Shown here: piece after piece, positions 24,644 through 34,975 of the stretch
Numbering within the stretch: the first letter of the stretch is position 1
Layout: the number at the start of each line of letters is the position of its first letter
Position numbers and translations under genes: made by a program
The notes under the pieces: generated by a model
Told to the model about the DNA's origin: nothing
Databases searched by the model: none
What the model saw: the letters and a program-made list of their open reading frames with translations, nothing else
Assembly: GCA_900547025.1 (NCBI GenBank)
Contig: UREZ01000002.1
Coordinates: forward strand, 1-48,169
DNA: 48,169 nt
Direction: 5' to 3'
Source of the DNA: an uncultured Collinsella sp.
GTDB taxonomy: Bacteria; Actinomycetota; Coriobacteriia; Coriobacteriales; Coriobacteriaceae

Positions 24644-25435
24644 ATGATCCTGTACTTTAGCGCGACAGGGAACAGCGAGCATGTGGCGCGTCGCATTGCA
24701 GCGGCGACAAGCGACAAAGTTATGTCGATTGAGCGCTTTGATGCCGAGATCCTTCACCTTGCTGTGATGGAAGGCCCCTGTCGGCTGGGGTTTGTCGCCC
24801 CGGTATACGCCTGGGGCTTGCCGACGCCAATGATCGAGTTTTTGAAGACTGTCGACCTATCGGTTGCTGCCGGCACAATGGGCGGCGAGCGCCCCTATAC
24901 GTTCTATGTCTCGACATATGGTTCGACGACCGGGCAATCGGCCAAGTTCGCCCGCGATCTGCTACACGAGCGTGGGCTCGAGTTAGATGCGGCGATGAGC
25001 GTCAAGATGCCCGATACCTGGACGCCTGTTTTCGACCTGTCTGACCCTCAAAAGGTTGAGGGCATCAATAGAGCTGCCGAGGCGCAGATTGATGCCGTGA
25101 TCGAGGCGGTGCGGGCACGCCGCACGGGCAACATGATGCGCCATCGCGTGCCTCTGTTTGCATCGTGCGCGTATCACGCAATTGGGCTGCCGCGCATGCA
25201 ACAGACGAGCAAGTTTGCCGTCGATGCCGATCGCTGCATCGGCTGCGGCCTGTGTGCCAAGCGCTGCCCCATGGCGGCGATTGAGATGCGCGACGGCCTT
25301 CCCGTCTGGACAAAGCCGGAGTGCGCAGCCTGCCTTCGTTGCCTGCACTGTTGTCCCAAATTTGCCATCTCGCACGGTAAGCGCACGGCATCCCACGGTC
25401 AGTACAGGCATCCCAAGCCAGGTGTGAGGATGTAG
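24644..25435 (+). CDS. EFR1-family ferrodoxin (flavodoxin plus two 4Fe-4S)
   Basis: 263 residues; ATG at 24644, chosen because the flavodoxin fold begins at once with MILYFSATGNSEHVAR (phosphate loop SATGNS). PVYAWGLPTPMIEFL and VSTYGSTTGQ complete the flavin site. The C-terminal third has CIGCGLCAKRCP and CAACLRCLHCCP, two 4Fe-4S motifs. Flavin and clusters in one chain suggest an electron-transfer reductase in anaerobic metabolism; the partner is unknown. It begins 36 bases after the ClC gene and ends tail-to-tail with the EamA gene. Confidence 0.9.
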   Translation: MILYFSATGNSEHVARRIAAATSDKVMSIERFDAEILHLAVMEGPCRLGFVAPVYAWGLPTPMIEFLKTVDLSVAAGTMGGERPYTFYVSTYGSTTGQSAKFARDLLHERGLELDAAMSVKMPDTWTPVFDLSDPQKVEGINRAAEAQIDAVIEAVRARRTGNMMRHRVPLFASCAYHAIGLPRMQQTSKFAVDADRCIGCGLCAKRCPMAAIEMRDGLPVWTKPECAACLRCLHCCPKFAISHGKRTASHGQYRHPKPGVRM

Positions 25436-25450
25436 CGGCTGCTGGCCGCG

Positions 25451-26326
25451 CTACTTCCAAACTGCGAGCGCGGCGGTGCCCAGTACGATGAGGGCGAGAC
25501 CGATGACGCTGCGTCGTGAGAGTTTTTCGTTGAATGTCAGGCGCGCAAATAGTACTGATACGACAATCGATAGTTTGTCGATCTGCACCACGACGCTCAC
25601 CTGGCCTGTGGCGATGGCGTAGTAATAGAGCAGCCACGATGCTCCGGTCGCGATGCCCGATGTTGCGAGAAATACGAGTTCGCGCCGGTCAGCGTGCGCG
25701 ACCTGATCCAGTTTTCCCTTGGCTGCCACGATCGCCCATGCCATAACCAGTACCACGCAGGTGCGGATTGCCGTGGCCAGGTTTGACTCGACGCCTTCGA
25801 TGCCAACCTTGGCAAGGATGGACGTGAGCGCCGCGAACACGGCGGCGCCGAGGGCGTAAGCGAGCCAGGTCCGGTCTTGCTGCTGCTCGGGTCCGGCAGA
25901 CTGCTTCTTCTCGATCATTAAAAACGTGCCGAGGGTGATGACAGCGGTTCCCACGAGCTTAACCGCAAGGTTGCTCGTCTCGCCAAAAAGCACGATGGCG
26001 ATCAGCGCGGCGAGTACGGTGCTCATCTTGTCGACCGGTACGACCTTATTGACGTCTCCGATGCCCAGCGCCTTAAAGTAACAGATCCACGAAGCGCCGG
26101 TAGCGAGTCCCGAGAGGACGAGAAAGAGCCAAGATCTGGGTTCGATGCTGCCGATGGTTCCAATGGATCCAGAAATGCCCGCCATTGCCCAGGCGAAAAC
26201 GAGCACCACGCAGGTGCGAATGGCCGTCGCGACATCGGAGTCGGTCTGCTTGATGCCGCATTTGGCCAGGACAGATGTGACGCCGGCAAAGAAAGCCGAC
26301 ACAAATGCTGCTGCGACCCACGACAC
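25451..26326 (-). CDS. EamA/DMT-family transporter with strongly similar halves
   Basis: 291 residues from GTG 26326 with GGGGAGG upstream; ten membrane helices expected. The two EamA halves are unusually alike: SVLAKCGI / SILAKVGI, ATAIRTCVVLVFAWA / ATAIRTCVVLVMAWA, SGLATGASWICYF / SGIATGASWLLYY, and a conserved VxxDK after each. DMT proteins of this type export amino acids, sugars or drugs. The substrate is not visible. It is convergent with the EFR1 gene, 15 bases apart. Confidence 0.88.
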   Translation of the reverse strand: MSWVAAAFVSAFFAGVTSVLAKCGIKQTDSDVATAIRTCVVLVFAWAMAGISGSIGTIGSIEPRSWLFLVLSGLATGASWICYFKALGIGDVNKVVPVDKMSTVLAALIAIVLFGETSNLAVKLVGTAVITLGTFLMIEKKQSAGPEQQQDRTWLAYALGAAVFAALTSILAKVGIEGVESNLATAIRTCVVLVMAWAIVAAKGKLDQVAHADRRELVFLATSGIATGASWLLYYYAIATGQVSVVVQIDKLSIVVSVLFARLTFNEKLSRRSVIGLALIVLGTAALAVWK

Positions 26327-26465
26327 GGGTGAAATGCCTCCCCAAAGAACGACCGCGCCAGATTTACGGCGCTCGTCCGATGATACCGCCCCGCCATGAA
26401 GCTTTGGTATCGCTGTGGTGAGACAGGGGCCATAGTTCGAGAGGGCATTTGGTTAAGGCTCGAAT

Positions 26466-26647
26466 CGAAGGTGAATGGTTTTCCGCGAAGTGAACGAGTA
26501 AATCTGGACCCCTGGAACATACACACTTTTTTCGAACAAAACTGCAGGATTCTTAGACAAAAACCGCAGGAATTGAGTCCTTAAAAATGTCGATGCTACA
26601 GGGCACTGTTTTTACTCGTTCACTTCTCGGAAAAGTATTCACCTTCG
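26466..26647. mobile_element. inverted-repeat element C (37-bp arms)
   Basis: The arm at 26466-26502 (CGAAGGTGAATGG...) is complementary at 34 of 37 positions to 26611-26647, and weaker pairing (CCCTGGAACAT / ATGCTACAGGG) extends inward. The interior of about 110 bp has no gene. A solo arm is at 9635-9671. The whole gap 26327-26776 contains no gene that I can support. A miniature transposable element or a paired-regulatory repeat fits. Confidence 0.6.
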
Positions 26648-26776
26648 ATATGCTGACGGTGTCTTTTTGGTTGCCAAGAACTAGACGGCCTGCTGTGAAG
26701 GGCGGTGGTGACGCTATGCCGCCTCGTTACATTGAAAAAATAAGCGGGGTACCACCTAAGCTTTTTTAGCCGTCGA

Positions 26777-27475
26777 TTACAGATCGCGTGCTCGATAAAC
26801 CTTGGTGCTGACAGCGCAGCTGATTACACATAGTGCGAGCGCCAGTACTGCAGTTCCTGCACACAGACAGTCAAGGACGGCGGGATCGGGATTCGCCCCG
26901 GCAATCGACATGAGCCAGTTGCTGATGGGGTTGGAGGAGCTCAACGTGGCAATGGCAAGGCACCAGAGCAGGGCAAACAGGCCAACGGATAGGCGCAGCG
27001 CCTCCATATGTCCAAAACGAAAGAATAACGGCTGTGCCAAAAACACCATCATGAGGGAGATGAGCATCGAGGCTGCCGAGGCTATTGCGATCTCAAAGAC
27101 GGTCTGTCCCGTCGAGGTCACGTCCGCGCTGTTGAAGAACGGAAGGGCGATGATGTTCAAAAGCACGGCGGCGCAGGCCATGATGGCCGAGAAGACAACG
27201 ATGCACAGGTAGCGTACGCAAATTATGTCTTTGCGCGTGAGAGGCAGCGTTGCCCGATAACGCTCCCATCCGTTTTGATTGTCGAAGCCGGCCAGCGAGC
27301 TCATGACCATGATGGGCGACATGGCGCTGACCGCGCAGGCGCCGGCGCTCATACCGGAATCGCCGTCCGATGCGTTGGCAAGGGTTAGCACGACGAAGAT
27401 GAACAGGCCGACGCCCGCAATGCTCGGGATGAGCGTGCGAGCGATGGCGAGCTCGGACATAAAGGCGCGTTTCAT
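26777..27475 (-). CDS. ABC-2 type transporter permease
   Basis: 232 residues with six predicted membrane helices (for example IPSIAGVGLFIFVVLTLA, ALCVISCAVSTKVY at the end). FDNQNGWERYRATLPLTRKDIICVRY is the conserved cytoplasmic loop of bacitracin/YtrC-type ABC-2 permeases. The ATG overlaps the ATPase stop by four bases, so the two are coupled. Together they form the exporter of a YtrABC-like operon. The substrate is unknown; envelope stress or antimicrobial-peptide defence is the usual theme. Confidence 0.87.
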   Translation of the reverse strand: MKRAFMSELAIARTLIPSIAGVGLFIFVVLTLANASDGDSGMSAGACAVSAMSPIMVMSSLAGFDNQNGWERYRATLPLTRKDIICVRYLCIVVFSAIMACAAVLLNIIALPFFNSADVTSTGQTVFEIAIASAASMLISLMMVFLAQPLFFRFGHMEALRLSVGLFALLWCLAIATLSSSNPISNWLMSIAGANPDPAVLDCLCAGTAVLALALCVISCAVSTKVYRARDL

Positions 27476-28353
27476 TTTGAAGCCCCTTTCAGCGTGAGGC
27501 GAAGATAGTCGTCAATGGTTGCCCGATCGCAGGGAATCTCGGGAAAGGCCTCGAGCGTTTCGCGACGGTTGGGCACGAGCACGTCCACGCTATAGGCGTG
27601 GCGGGCGGCATGGGCACCTTCGACGCAAGCCATAAGCTCGGCGGCCTGCGCTTGGGTGCAGTGGGCGATGCTGGCGCGGTCGGTAATGTCCTCGCGCGGC
27701 AGGTCAAACACAATCGAGCCGTTATCGATGCAGATGACGCGGTCGGCGGCGCGATCGAGGTCGGACGTAATGTGGCTCGAGAGCAGCACGCTGTGCTGAC
27801 CGTCGGCGACAAAAGCAAGCAGCTCATCGAGCAGTTCCTCGCGCGCCATGGGATCGAGGCCCGCGGTGGCTTCGTCCAAAAGGAGTAGCTTGGTATTATG
27901 GCTGAGTGCACAGGCAAGCTGCAGTTTCATGCCCATGCCGCGGGAGAGGTCCTTGACCTTTGTCTTGGGACCGAGGCCAAATCGGTCGATGAATCCGGCG
28001 AACGTTTTGCGGTCCCACGTGGGGTACGCCGGGCCTACGAGTGCCTCGATCTGGCCCACCTTGAGCGTTGAAGGGAAGGGGCACGTGTCCAGCACGAGGC
28101 CGACACGGGCACGTAGACAACGCTGTGTCTCATCGGGCGCGTCGGCGCCACAGCGCTGCCCAAACAGGCGCACCTCGCCGGCATCGAGCTTTATAAGCCC
28201 GAGCGCGGCTCGAATCGTCGTTGTTTTGCCAGCACCGTTGGCACCAACAAAGCCGACGATCTGGCCAGGCTCCACGGCAAGCGTGACGTCGCGCAGTGAA
28301 AAGCGGTCGCTTACAGTGCGTGAGATGCCTTTGAGTTCAAGCAAGTTTTGCAT
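27472..28353 (-). CDS. ABC transporter ATP-binding protein
   Basis: 293 residues: Walker A GANGAGKTT, Walker B LLLLDEATAGLDP and switch His in SSHITSD. The signature is atypical, DLSRGMGMKLQLACAL instead of LSGGQ, as often seen in YtrB-like ATPases. A C-terminal domain of about 80 residues follows the ATPase core. It is encoded between a GntR-type repressor and the membrane partner on one minus-strand operon. Confidence 0.93.
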   Translation of the reverse strand: MQNLLELKGISRTVSDRFSLRDVTLAVEPGQIVGFVGANGAGKTTTIRAALGLIKLDAGEVRLFGQRCGADAPDETQRCLRARVGLVLDTCPFPSTLKVGQIEALVGPAYPTWDRKTFAGFIDRFGLGPKTKVKDLSRGMGMKLQLACALSHNTKLLLLDEATAGLDPMAREELLDELLAFVADGQHSVLLSSHITSDLDRAADRVICIDNGSIVFDLPREDITDRASIAHCTQAQAAELMACVEGAHAARHAYSVDVLVPNRRETLEAFPEIPCDRATIDDYLRLTLKGASK

Positions 28354-28376
28354 GGTATAGCCTTTCTTGCAGATGG

Positions 28377-28757
28377 CTACTGCATGGTTTCGGGGGCTAC
28401 CAGGTCGAGCATCTCGTGCAGCTTGTCGCGCGTGACACCCAGGGTTTCGGCTTGGCTCGCCGCTTTCGTAAGCAGCTCTTCGATATGGCAGAGCTGGTTT
28501 TCGCGCAAGAGCTCCTGGTTGCCGTCGGCAACAAAGCAGCCCTTGCCCTGCACGGTACAGATAAACCCGAGCTGCTCCAGATCGGCGTAGGCGCGCTTGG
28601 TGGTGATGACGCTCACGCCTAGGTCGCTCGCGAGTGCGCGGATGCTGGGGAGTTTGGCTCCCGCAGTAAGTGCGCCCGATAAGATCTGAGCTTTGACCTG
28701 CGAGGTTATCTGCTCGTAGATGGGCTTATCGCTCGAATTGGATAGGATGATGTCCAC
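28377..28757 (-). CDS. GntR-family (YtrA-type) transcriptional regulator
   Basis: 126 residues from GTG 28757, with AAGGAG five bases upstream. KPIYEQITSQVKAQILSGAL, LPSIRALASDLGVSVITTKRAYADLE and GFICTVQGKGCFV make the GntR winged helix. The tail is too short for an effector domain, which is typical of YtrA. It is first in the operon and probably represses it by binding the inverted repeat at 28785-28818 until envelope stress or a drug appears. Confidence 0.91.
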   Translation of the reverse strand: MDIILSNSSDKPIYEQITSQVKAQILSGALTAGAKLPSIRALASDLGVSVITTKRAYADLEQLGFICTVQGKGCFVADGNQELLRENQLCHIEELLTKAASQAETLGVTRDKLHEMLDLVAPETMQ

Positions 28758-28784
28758 AGCGGCTCCTTAGCTGTTGGGCTACAC

Positions 28785-28818
28785 GTGTATATAACCGGTA
28801 AGCACAGTATATATACAC
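28785..28818. promoter_or_regulatory. inverted-repeat operator candidate for the GntR operon
   Basis: GTGTATATA (28785-28793) and TATATACAC (28810-28818) are perfect inverted 9-mers separated by 16 bases, 28 bases upstream of the GntR start. YtrA-type repressors bind such palindromes over their own promoter. The sequence is also A+T-rich enough to be the promoter. Binding is inferred from position. Confidence 0.5.
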
Positions 28819-28972
28819 TATGCACAGTTACGCAAGAGGTAAATACCGATTGGCCCGGCTACCCAGGCCCCAACTGATGAATTTGTCCTGATAGGCGCCC
28901 TAGAGCGGGATTTCGCGGCTACAATAATGCGGTTACAACGACGTAATGCACTCAATGCAAGAAAGGATCCGC

Positions 28973-30586
<1,614 letters not shown>

Positions 30587-30592
30587 CGCATC

Positions 30593-30622
30593 GGCGCGGT
30601 GGCCCTGCGGGGCTGCCGCGCC
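30593..30622. terminator. GC-rich hairpin after RF3
   Basis: GGCGCGG and CCGCGCC (one base offset) flank a 16-base loop. No T run follows, so if it terminates, it is weak or factor-assisted. Confidence 0.4.
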
Positions 30623-30686
30623 GTTCGCTTGCCTGATGCCGTGTGAGCGGCTATCATACCCACCGTCGTCTCAAGACCGGGGCGTC

Positions 30687-30736
30687 CGAGCAGTTCGGGT
30701 CCGATATCCTGCTCGTTAAACCTAAAACCAAAGGAG
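30687..30736 (+). ncRNA. candidate preQ1-I riboswitch
   Basis: A 7-bp stem CGAGCAG/CTGCTCG (30687-30693 / 30709-30715) encloses TTCGGGTCCGATATC. It is followed by the A-rich tail GTTAAACCTAAAACCAAAGG, which runs into the ribosome-binding site. GGT in the loop can pair with ACC in the tail to make the H-type pseudoknot of preQ1-I aptamers, and TTC after the stem is also characteristic. The next gene is a queuosine-precursor (VUT) transporter, a classical preQ1 target. The structure was recognised by eye, not by covariance search. Confidence 0.5.
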
Positions 30737-30742
30737 TACATA

Positions 30743-31465
30743 ATGATCAAGAAGGTCATGGAGGACTACAAGGTCCTGCTGCGGAGCATTCCCGCGGCAA
30801 CGGTTTCGCTGTTTTTCGTGAGCGTCATCATGATGAACCTGCTGGCCAACAAAGAGCTTATCAGCCTGCCGTATCTGGCACTCGATTGCGGCTTTGTGGT
30901 GAGCTGGGTTTCGTTTTTGTGCCAGGACATGATCTGCAAGCGCTTTGGCGCCAAGGCATCCATCAAAATCTCTATCCTCGCGCTGCTGGTCAACCTGGCC
31001 GTGAGCCTGTGCTTTTGGGCATGCTCGCTCACGCCCGGTATGTGGGGCGCCTACTACGACACCGGCATGATCGAGGTCAACACCGCCCTTAACGCCACCA
31101 TTGGCGGCACCTGGTACGTGGTGCTGGGCTCTTCGCTGGCAATGCTCGTTTCTGCCGTGGTTAACTCCACGCTCAACCAGTCGCTCGGCCGCATGCTCAA
31201 AAAGAATAACTTTGCGAGCTTCGCCTTCCGCTCCTATGTGTCCACGGGTGTTGGCCAGTTTATCGACAACTTGGTCTTTGCCATTGTGGTGAGCCACACG
31301 TTCTTTGGTTGGACCTGGGTGCAGGTCCTTATGTGCTCGCTGACCGGCGCTGTTGCCGAGCTGCTGTGCGAGGTTTTCCTGAGCCCCGTGGGCTACAAGG
31401 TCGTGCGCGGCTGGGAGCGCGAGAATGTGGGCTCCGAGTACCTCGAGCGCCACGCAACCGCCTAA
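30743..31465 (+). CDS. queuosine precursor transporter (VUT/YhhQ family)
   Basis: 240 residues; ATG at 30743 after AAAGGAG. Six membrane helices are expected, with the family's LALDCGFVVSWVSFLCQDMICKRFG region and TGVGQFIDNLVFAIV. YhhQ/VUT proteins import preQ0/preQ1 or queuine for tRNA queuosine synthesis. A candidate preQ1-I aptamer overlaps the leader. The stop lies nine bases before an SDR gene, so the two are probably co-transcribed. Confidence 0.88.
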   Translation: MIKKVMEDYKVLLRSIPAATVSLFFVSVIMMNLLANKELISLPYLALDCGFVVSWVSFLCQDMICKRFGAKASIKISILALLVNLAVSLCFWACSLTPGMWGAYYDTGMIEVNTALNATIGGTWYVVLGSSLAMLVSAVVNSTLNQSLGRMLKKNNFASFAFRSYVSTGVGQFIDNLVFAIVVSHTFFGWTWVQVLMCSLTGAVAELLCEVFLSPVGYKVVRGWERENVGSEYLERHATA

Positions 31466-31474
31466 GGAGCGAGT

Positions 31475-32155
31475 ATGCGGGTTTTGATCACGGGCGCTTC
31501 GGGCGGTATCGGAGCCGCGTGCGTGCAGCGCTTTTTGGATGAGGGCCACGAGGTCGTGGGCTTTGATCTGCTGTCGCCGGCGATCGAACACGAGCGCTAC
31601 CGCCATCTGATCGTTGATGTCCGCGAGCCGGACTCGTTTCCAAGCGACCTTGAGCCTCAGGTAATCGTGAACGTTGCCGGTACGCAGGATTCGGCCGACG
31701 ACATCGCTGCCAACCTGTGTGGCACCATCAACGTGACCGAGCGCTACGCCTTTGTGGGGGAGGGGCTCGCCGCCAAGCCTGCGCCGGCTATCAAATCCGT
31801 GGTCAATGTGGGGTCGGCGAGCGGACATACGGGATCGGAGTTTCCCGCCTATGCCGCCAGCAAGGGCGGTGTTATCGCCTACACCAAGAACCTTGCAAAC
31901 CGCCTGGCACCGCAGGCCATCGCCAACAGTGTGGACCCGGGCGGCGTTATAACGCCGCTCAACCGTTGCGTGATGGAAGACGAACACCTGTGGAACCAGA
32001 TTATGGAGCTCACGCCGCTTAAACGCTGGGCCACCGCCCAAGAGATCGCCGAGTGGATCTACTTTGTGGGCGTGACCAACCGGTTTATGACCGGGCAGAG
32101 TCTGTTGATCGATGGCGGCGAGGCTGGTCGCACACAATTTATATGGCCCGAATAG
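31475..32155 (+). CDS. SDR-family NAD(P)-dependent oxidoreductase
   Basis: 226 residues; ATG after AAGGAGCGAGT. The Rossmann motif TGASGGIG is at residues 7-14, with NVAG, SxxS in VNVGSAS, and the catalytic YAASKGG (Y-x3-K) near residue 130. The C-terminus SLLIDGGEAG is typical of classical SDRs. Substrate unknown. It shares the transporter's transcript and is closed by a terminator. Confidence 0.92.
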   Translation: MRVLITGASGGIGAACVQRFLDEGHEVVGFDLLSPAIEHERYRHLIVDVREPDSFPSDLEPQVIVNVAGTQDSADDIAANLCGTINVTERYAFVGEGLAAKPAPAIKSVVNVGSASGHTGSEFPAYAASKGGVIAYTKNLANRLAPQAIANSVDPGGVITPLNRCVMEDEHLWNQIMELTPLKRWATAQEIAEWIYFVGVTNRFMTGQSLLIDGGEAGRTQFIWPE

Positions 32156-32158
32156 GAA

Positions 32159-32193
32159 ACGCGCCCGGCGGAAAGCCATCGGGCGCGTTTTTT
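32159..32193. terminator. bidirectional rho-independent terminator
   Basis: ACGCGCCCG and CGGGCGCGT (9 bp) flank a 12-base loop; TTTTT follows on the plus strand, and the minus strand has a short T run. It serves the SDR and the convergent ung gene. Confidence 0.88.
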
Positions 32194-32206
32194 GATGTAT
32201 CGATTT

Positions 32207-32932
32207 TTAGCCGATGCAAGTCCAGTTGACGGGGGTCGAGCCGTGCTGTTCGAGTAGCCGATTGACGGCAGAGAAGGGGCGCGACCCCATAAAAGCGGGG
32301 AGTTCTGCCGTGGCACGGTTGGCCGAAAGCGGCGAGGGGTGCGTAGAGGCCAGGCAGAACTTGCCGGTTGCCTTGCCCGCACCGGTAGCGGCGAGTTTGC
32401 CTTCGACCATCTGCTGGGCAAAGCGGCCCCATGCCAAAAAGACTACCGGCTGGGGCAGCTGACAGCAGCGTTCGATAACGTAGTCGGTGAGCGTGCTCCA
32501 GCCCAGTTTGGCGTGCGAGTTGGCGGCATGCTCGCGCACGGTGAGCGTAGTGTTGAGGAGCAGGACGCCCTGTTGTGCCCATGGTGTCAAGTCTCCCGTG
32601 GCGGGGATGGGGCAACCCAGATCGGCTTTGAGTTCCTTATAGATGTTGCGCAGGCTCGGCGGCAACTTGGTTTGCGTTGCGGGGACCGAGAACGACAGCC
32701 CCATGGCCTGGTTGGGTCCGTGATAGGGGTCTTGACCCAAGATGACAACCTTGACCTGGTCGGCCGGCGTGTAGGCGAGGGCATTGAGGATGTCGTCTTG
32801 TGCCGGGTAGATGGTCTGTTCGGCACGCAAGAGGGCGATGCGCTCGAGCAGCTGGTTCGTAGTGTCACGTACCGGCTGCGGCGCATCGCCCAACCAAGTT
32901 GCTATGTTGCGGTCGCGGGTCGCGGTGTCCAT
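32207..32932 (-). CDS. ung: uracil-DNA glycosylase
   Basis: 241 residues; ATG at 32932 after AAAGGAG. The water-activating motif GQDPYHGPNQAMGLSFS, LLLNTTLTV, and the leucine-loop HPSPLSAN motif are complete. It removes uracil from DNA as the first step of base-excision repair. Family 1 UDG; length is normal. Confidence 0.96.
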   Translation of the reverse strand: MDTATRDRNIATWLGDAPQPVRDTTNQLLERIALLRAEQTIYPAQDDILNALAYTPADQVKVVILGQDPYHGPNQAMGLSFSVPATQTKLPPSLRNIYKELKADLGCPIPATGDLTPWAQQGVLLLNTTLTVREHAANSHAKLGWSTLTDYVIERCCQLPQPVVFLAWGRFAQQMVEGKLAATGAGKATGKFCLASTHPSPLSANRATAELPAFMGSRPFSAVNRLLEQHGSTPVNWTCIG

Positions 32933-33020
32933 GGGGCTCCTTTATGGCAGATGCTCTGTTGGCATCTATTGTAAAGGCGCACCGGTTGCCTTTATGCCAC
33001 GGCTGTATGAAGAGCGGGGT

Positions 33021-33923
33021 CTACGAGACGTGCTCGGGCGCTCCTGCCATGCGAGCCTGTTCATGTGCGCGGAGGCGCGGAAGCTCGACGGTTGCCACCA
33101 TGACGCCGGTTAGGATGAGGGCGGCGCCAAAGAAGGCGATGGGGCTCAGGACCTCGCCAACCAAGAAGAACGAAAAGACAGCGGAGCAGACCGGCTCAAG
33201 CGAGAAGGCGAAGCCGGTGGTCTCGGCGGGTACGTGGGGCTGCACGAGCGTCTGGGTGATAAAGCCGTAGGCAGAGCAGATGAGTGCGAGCGCGACGACG
33301 ACCACGATCTCGCTGGGCGTACTGGGAAGTGTGAAACCGCCAAAGACGCATGCGGCGATGCCCGAGAACAAGCCGCCGAAGCCCAGCTGCCAAACGCCCA
33401 GAGCAAGCGGATCGACTTCTTCGACAAAGCGCTTGGCCACGATAATGTGGCTGGCATAGATAAAGGCCGAGAGCAGCATGATGATCGCGCCGGGATTCAG
33501 GCTGGTAAAGTCTGCGCCCGAGAGCAGCAACATACCGCAGGTGACGATGGCGGTGCCGACGAGCACTTTGCGCTCGGGGGCGCGACGCAGCAGGGCGGCG
33601 TTGGCAAACGGCACGATCACGACCGTCAGGCTCTGCAAAAAGCCGGCAGTGGAGGCAGAAGTGAGGCTGGAGCCCAAGCACATGCAGGTGAGCTCGGTTG
33701 CCATAATGGCGCCGATGATAGCGGCACGAACCATAAGGTCGCGGTTGATGCGGAACGCGCGCTTGTGGAAGAGCAGCAGACAGGCCACAAAGGCGATGAT
33801 GCAGCGCAACGCGACGATGCTCGTGGCGTTCATGCTGTCCATGCCGATCTTCATGAGGGGATACGAAAAGCCCCATGCGACGGGAACGGAAAATGAGAGC
33901 GCGATTGCTTTTTTGCGATCCAT
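33021..33923 (-). CDS. EamA/DMT-family transporter
   Basis: 300 residues; ATG at 33923 after AAAGGAG. Ten membrane helices in two EamA repeats, with WGFSYPLMKIGMDSM in the first half and PVCSAVFSFFLVGEVLSP in the second. It diverges from a LysR regulator, the usual arrangement for a regulator and its exporter. The exported compound is unknown. Confidence 0.9.
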   Translation of the reverse strand: MDRKKAIALSFSVPVAWGFSYPLMKIGMDSMNATSIVALRCIIAFVACLLLFHKRAFRINRDLMVRAAIIGAIMATELTCMCLGSSLTSASTAGFLQSLTVVIVPFANAALLRRAPERKVLVGTAIVTCGMLLLSGADFTSLNPGAIIMLLSAFIYASHIIVAKRFVEEVDPLALGVWQLGFGGLFSGIAACVFGGFTLPSTPSEIVVVVALALICSAYGFITQTLVQPHVPAETTGFAFSLEPVCSAVFSFFLVGEVLSPIAFFGAALILTGVMVATVELPRLRAHEQARMAGAPEHVS

Positions 33924-34081
33924 GGGACTCCTTTTGTTACAGAACGGTTTCGCACAAAGGATTCTGCTCTCAGATGTTGATGTAGTAAAGCGAATGTATC
34001 TTCAGTATGATTAAGAAACGCTAAAGTAGGCGCGAAAAGCGCTGGCAAAACGTTTTACGGCTGCATTGATGTGGAGGCACG

Positions 34082-34948
34082 ATGGCATCGCGGTATCAGA
34101 TTGTTTGTATGGTGGTCGACCGCGGCAGCCTTAAAGGCGCGGCGGACGAGTTGGGCTATACGCAAAGTGCGGTGAGCCAGGCCGTCAAGGCGCTCGAGCG
34201 CGAGCTGGGCACCACGCTTATCGAGCGCGGAAAGCAGGGCGTTTCGCTTACGCGCGACGGTAAACAATATCTGCCGTACCTGCGCCAGATTGTGACCGCC
34301 GAGCTCGAGCTCGAGGGCAAGCGGCAGGAGCTGCTGGGGCTTTCGTCGACTGATATTCGCATCGCGACGTTTACCAACGTGAGTCGAACCGTGTTGCCGC
34401 GCGTGATCCGCGATTTTGGAGCCCTGCACCCGGGCGTACGCTTTACCCTCAAGCAGGGCGATTACACGCGCAACGCCCAGTGGGTGCACGATGGCGTGGT
34501 TGATTTTTGCTTTACGGCACGCGGATTTACCGCTGGGCTCGAGAAGCGCGTGGTCTATCACGACGAGTTGGTGGCATTGTTGCCGGCCGCGCATCCGCTG
34601 ACGGCAAAGGAAAAGGTGACACTCGCCGACCTGGCGTCCGAGCCGTTTGTACTGCTGGATGAGGGCGAACAGAGCCTGGTGCTCGATGCATTTGCGGCGC
34701 ATGGGCTGTCGCCGCACGTGACGAGCGAGGTGACTGACGACTACACCATCATGGCGATGGTGGAGGAGGGCCTAGGCGTGAGCATGCTCTACCGTCGTAC
34801 TGTGGAGGGCATGCGAGCCGATATTCGTGTGCGGCCCATCGTGCATGCCCCCTCGCGCGACGTGGTGGCCGCCTGGCGCAGCTGGGACACCATGCCTATC
34901 GCCACGAGGCGCTTTATCGACTATATGAGCTCGCATATTGTCAATTAA
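34082..34948 (+). CDS. LysR-family transcriptional regulator
   Basis: 288 residues; ATG at 34082 after GGAGGCACG. The N-terminal HTH (GSLKGAADELGYTQSAVSQAVKALE) and ERGKQGVSLTRDGK are standard; residues 90-285 form the effector-binding fold. It has no long N-terminal extension and starts directly at the HTH. It is divergent from the EamA exporter (158-base shared promoter), which is its likely target. Confidence 0.93.
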   Translation: MASRYQIVCMVVDRGSLKGAADELGYTQSAVSQAVKALERELGTTLIERGKQGVSLTRDGKQYLPYLRQIVTAELELEGKRQELLGLSSTDIRIATFTNVSRTVLPRVIRDFGALHPGVRFTLKQGDYTRNAQWVHDGVVDFCFTARGFTAGLEKRVVYHDELVALLPAAHPLTAKEKVTLADLASEPFVLLDEGEQSLVLDAFAAHGLSPHVTSEVTDDYTIMAMVEEGLGVSMLYRRTVEGMRADIRVRPIVHAPSRDVVAAWRSWDTMPIATRRFIDYMSSHIVN

Positions 34949-34975
34949 TGACTGTCGTGGCGTTGAGTGCGGTGT

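Noticed and set aside
30722..32179. Minus-strand frame of 485 codons across the transporter and SDR
   Set aside because: Antisense shadow covering two genes and their spacer.
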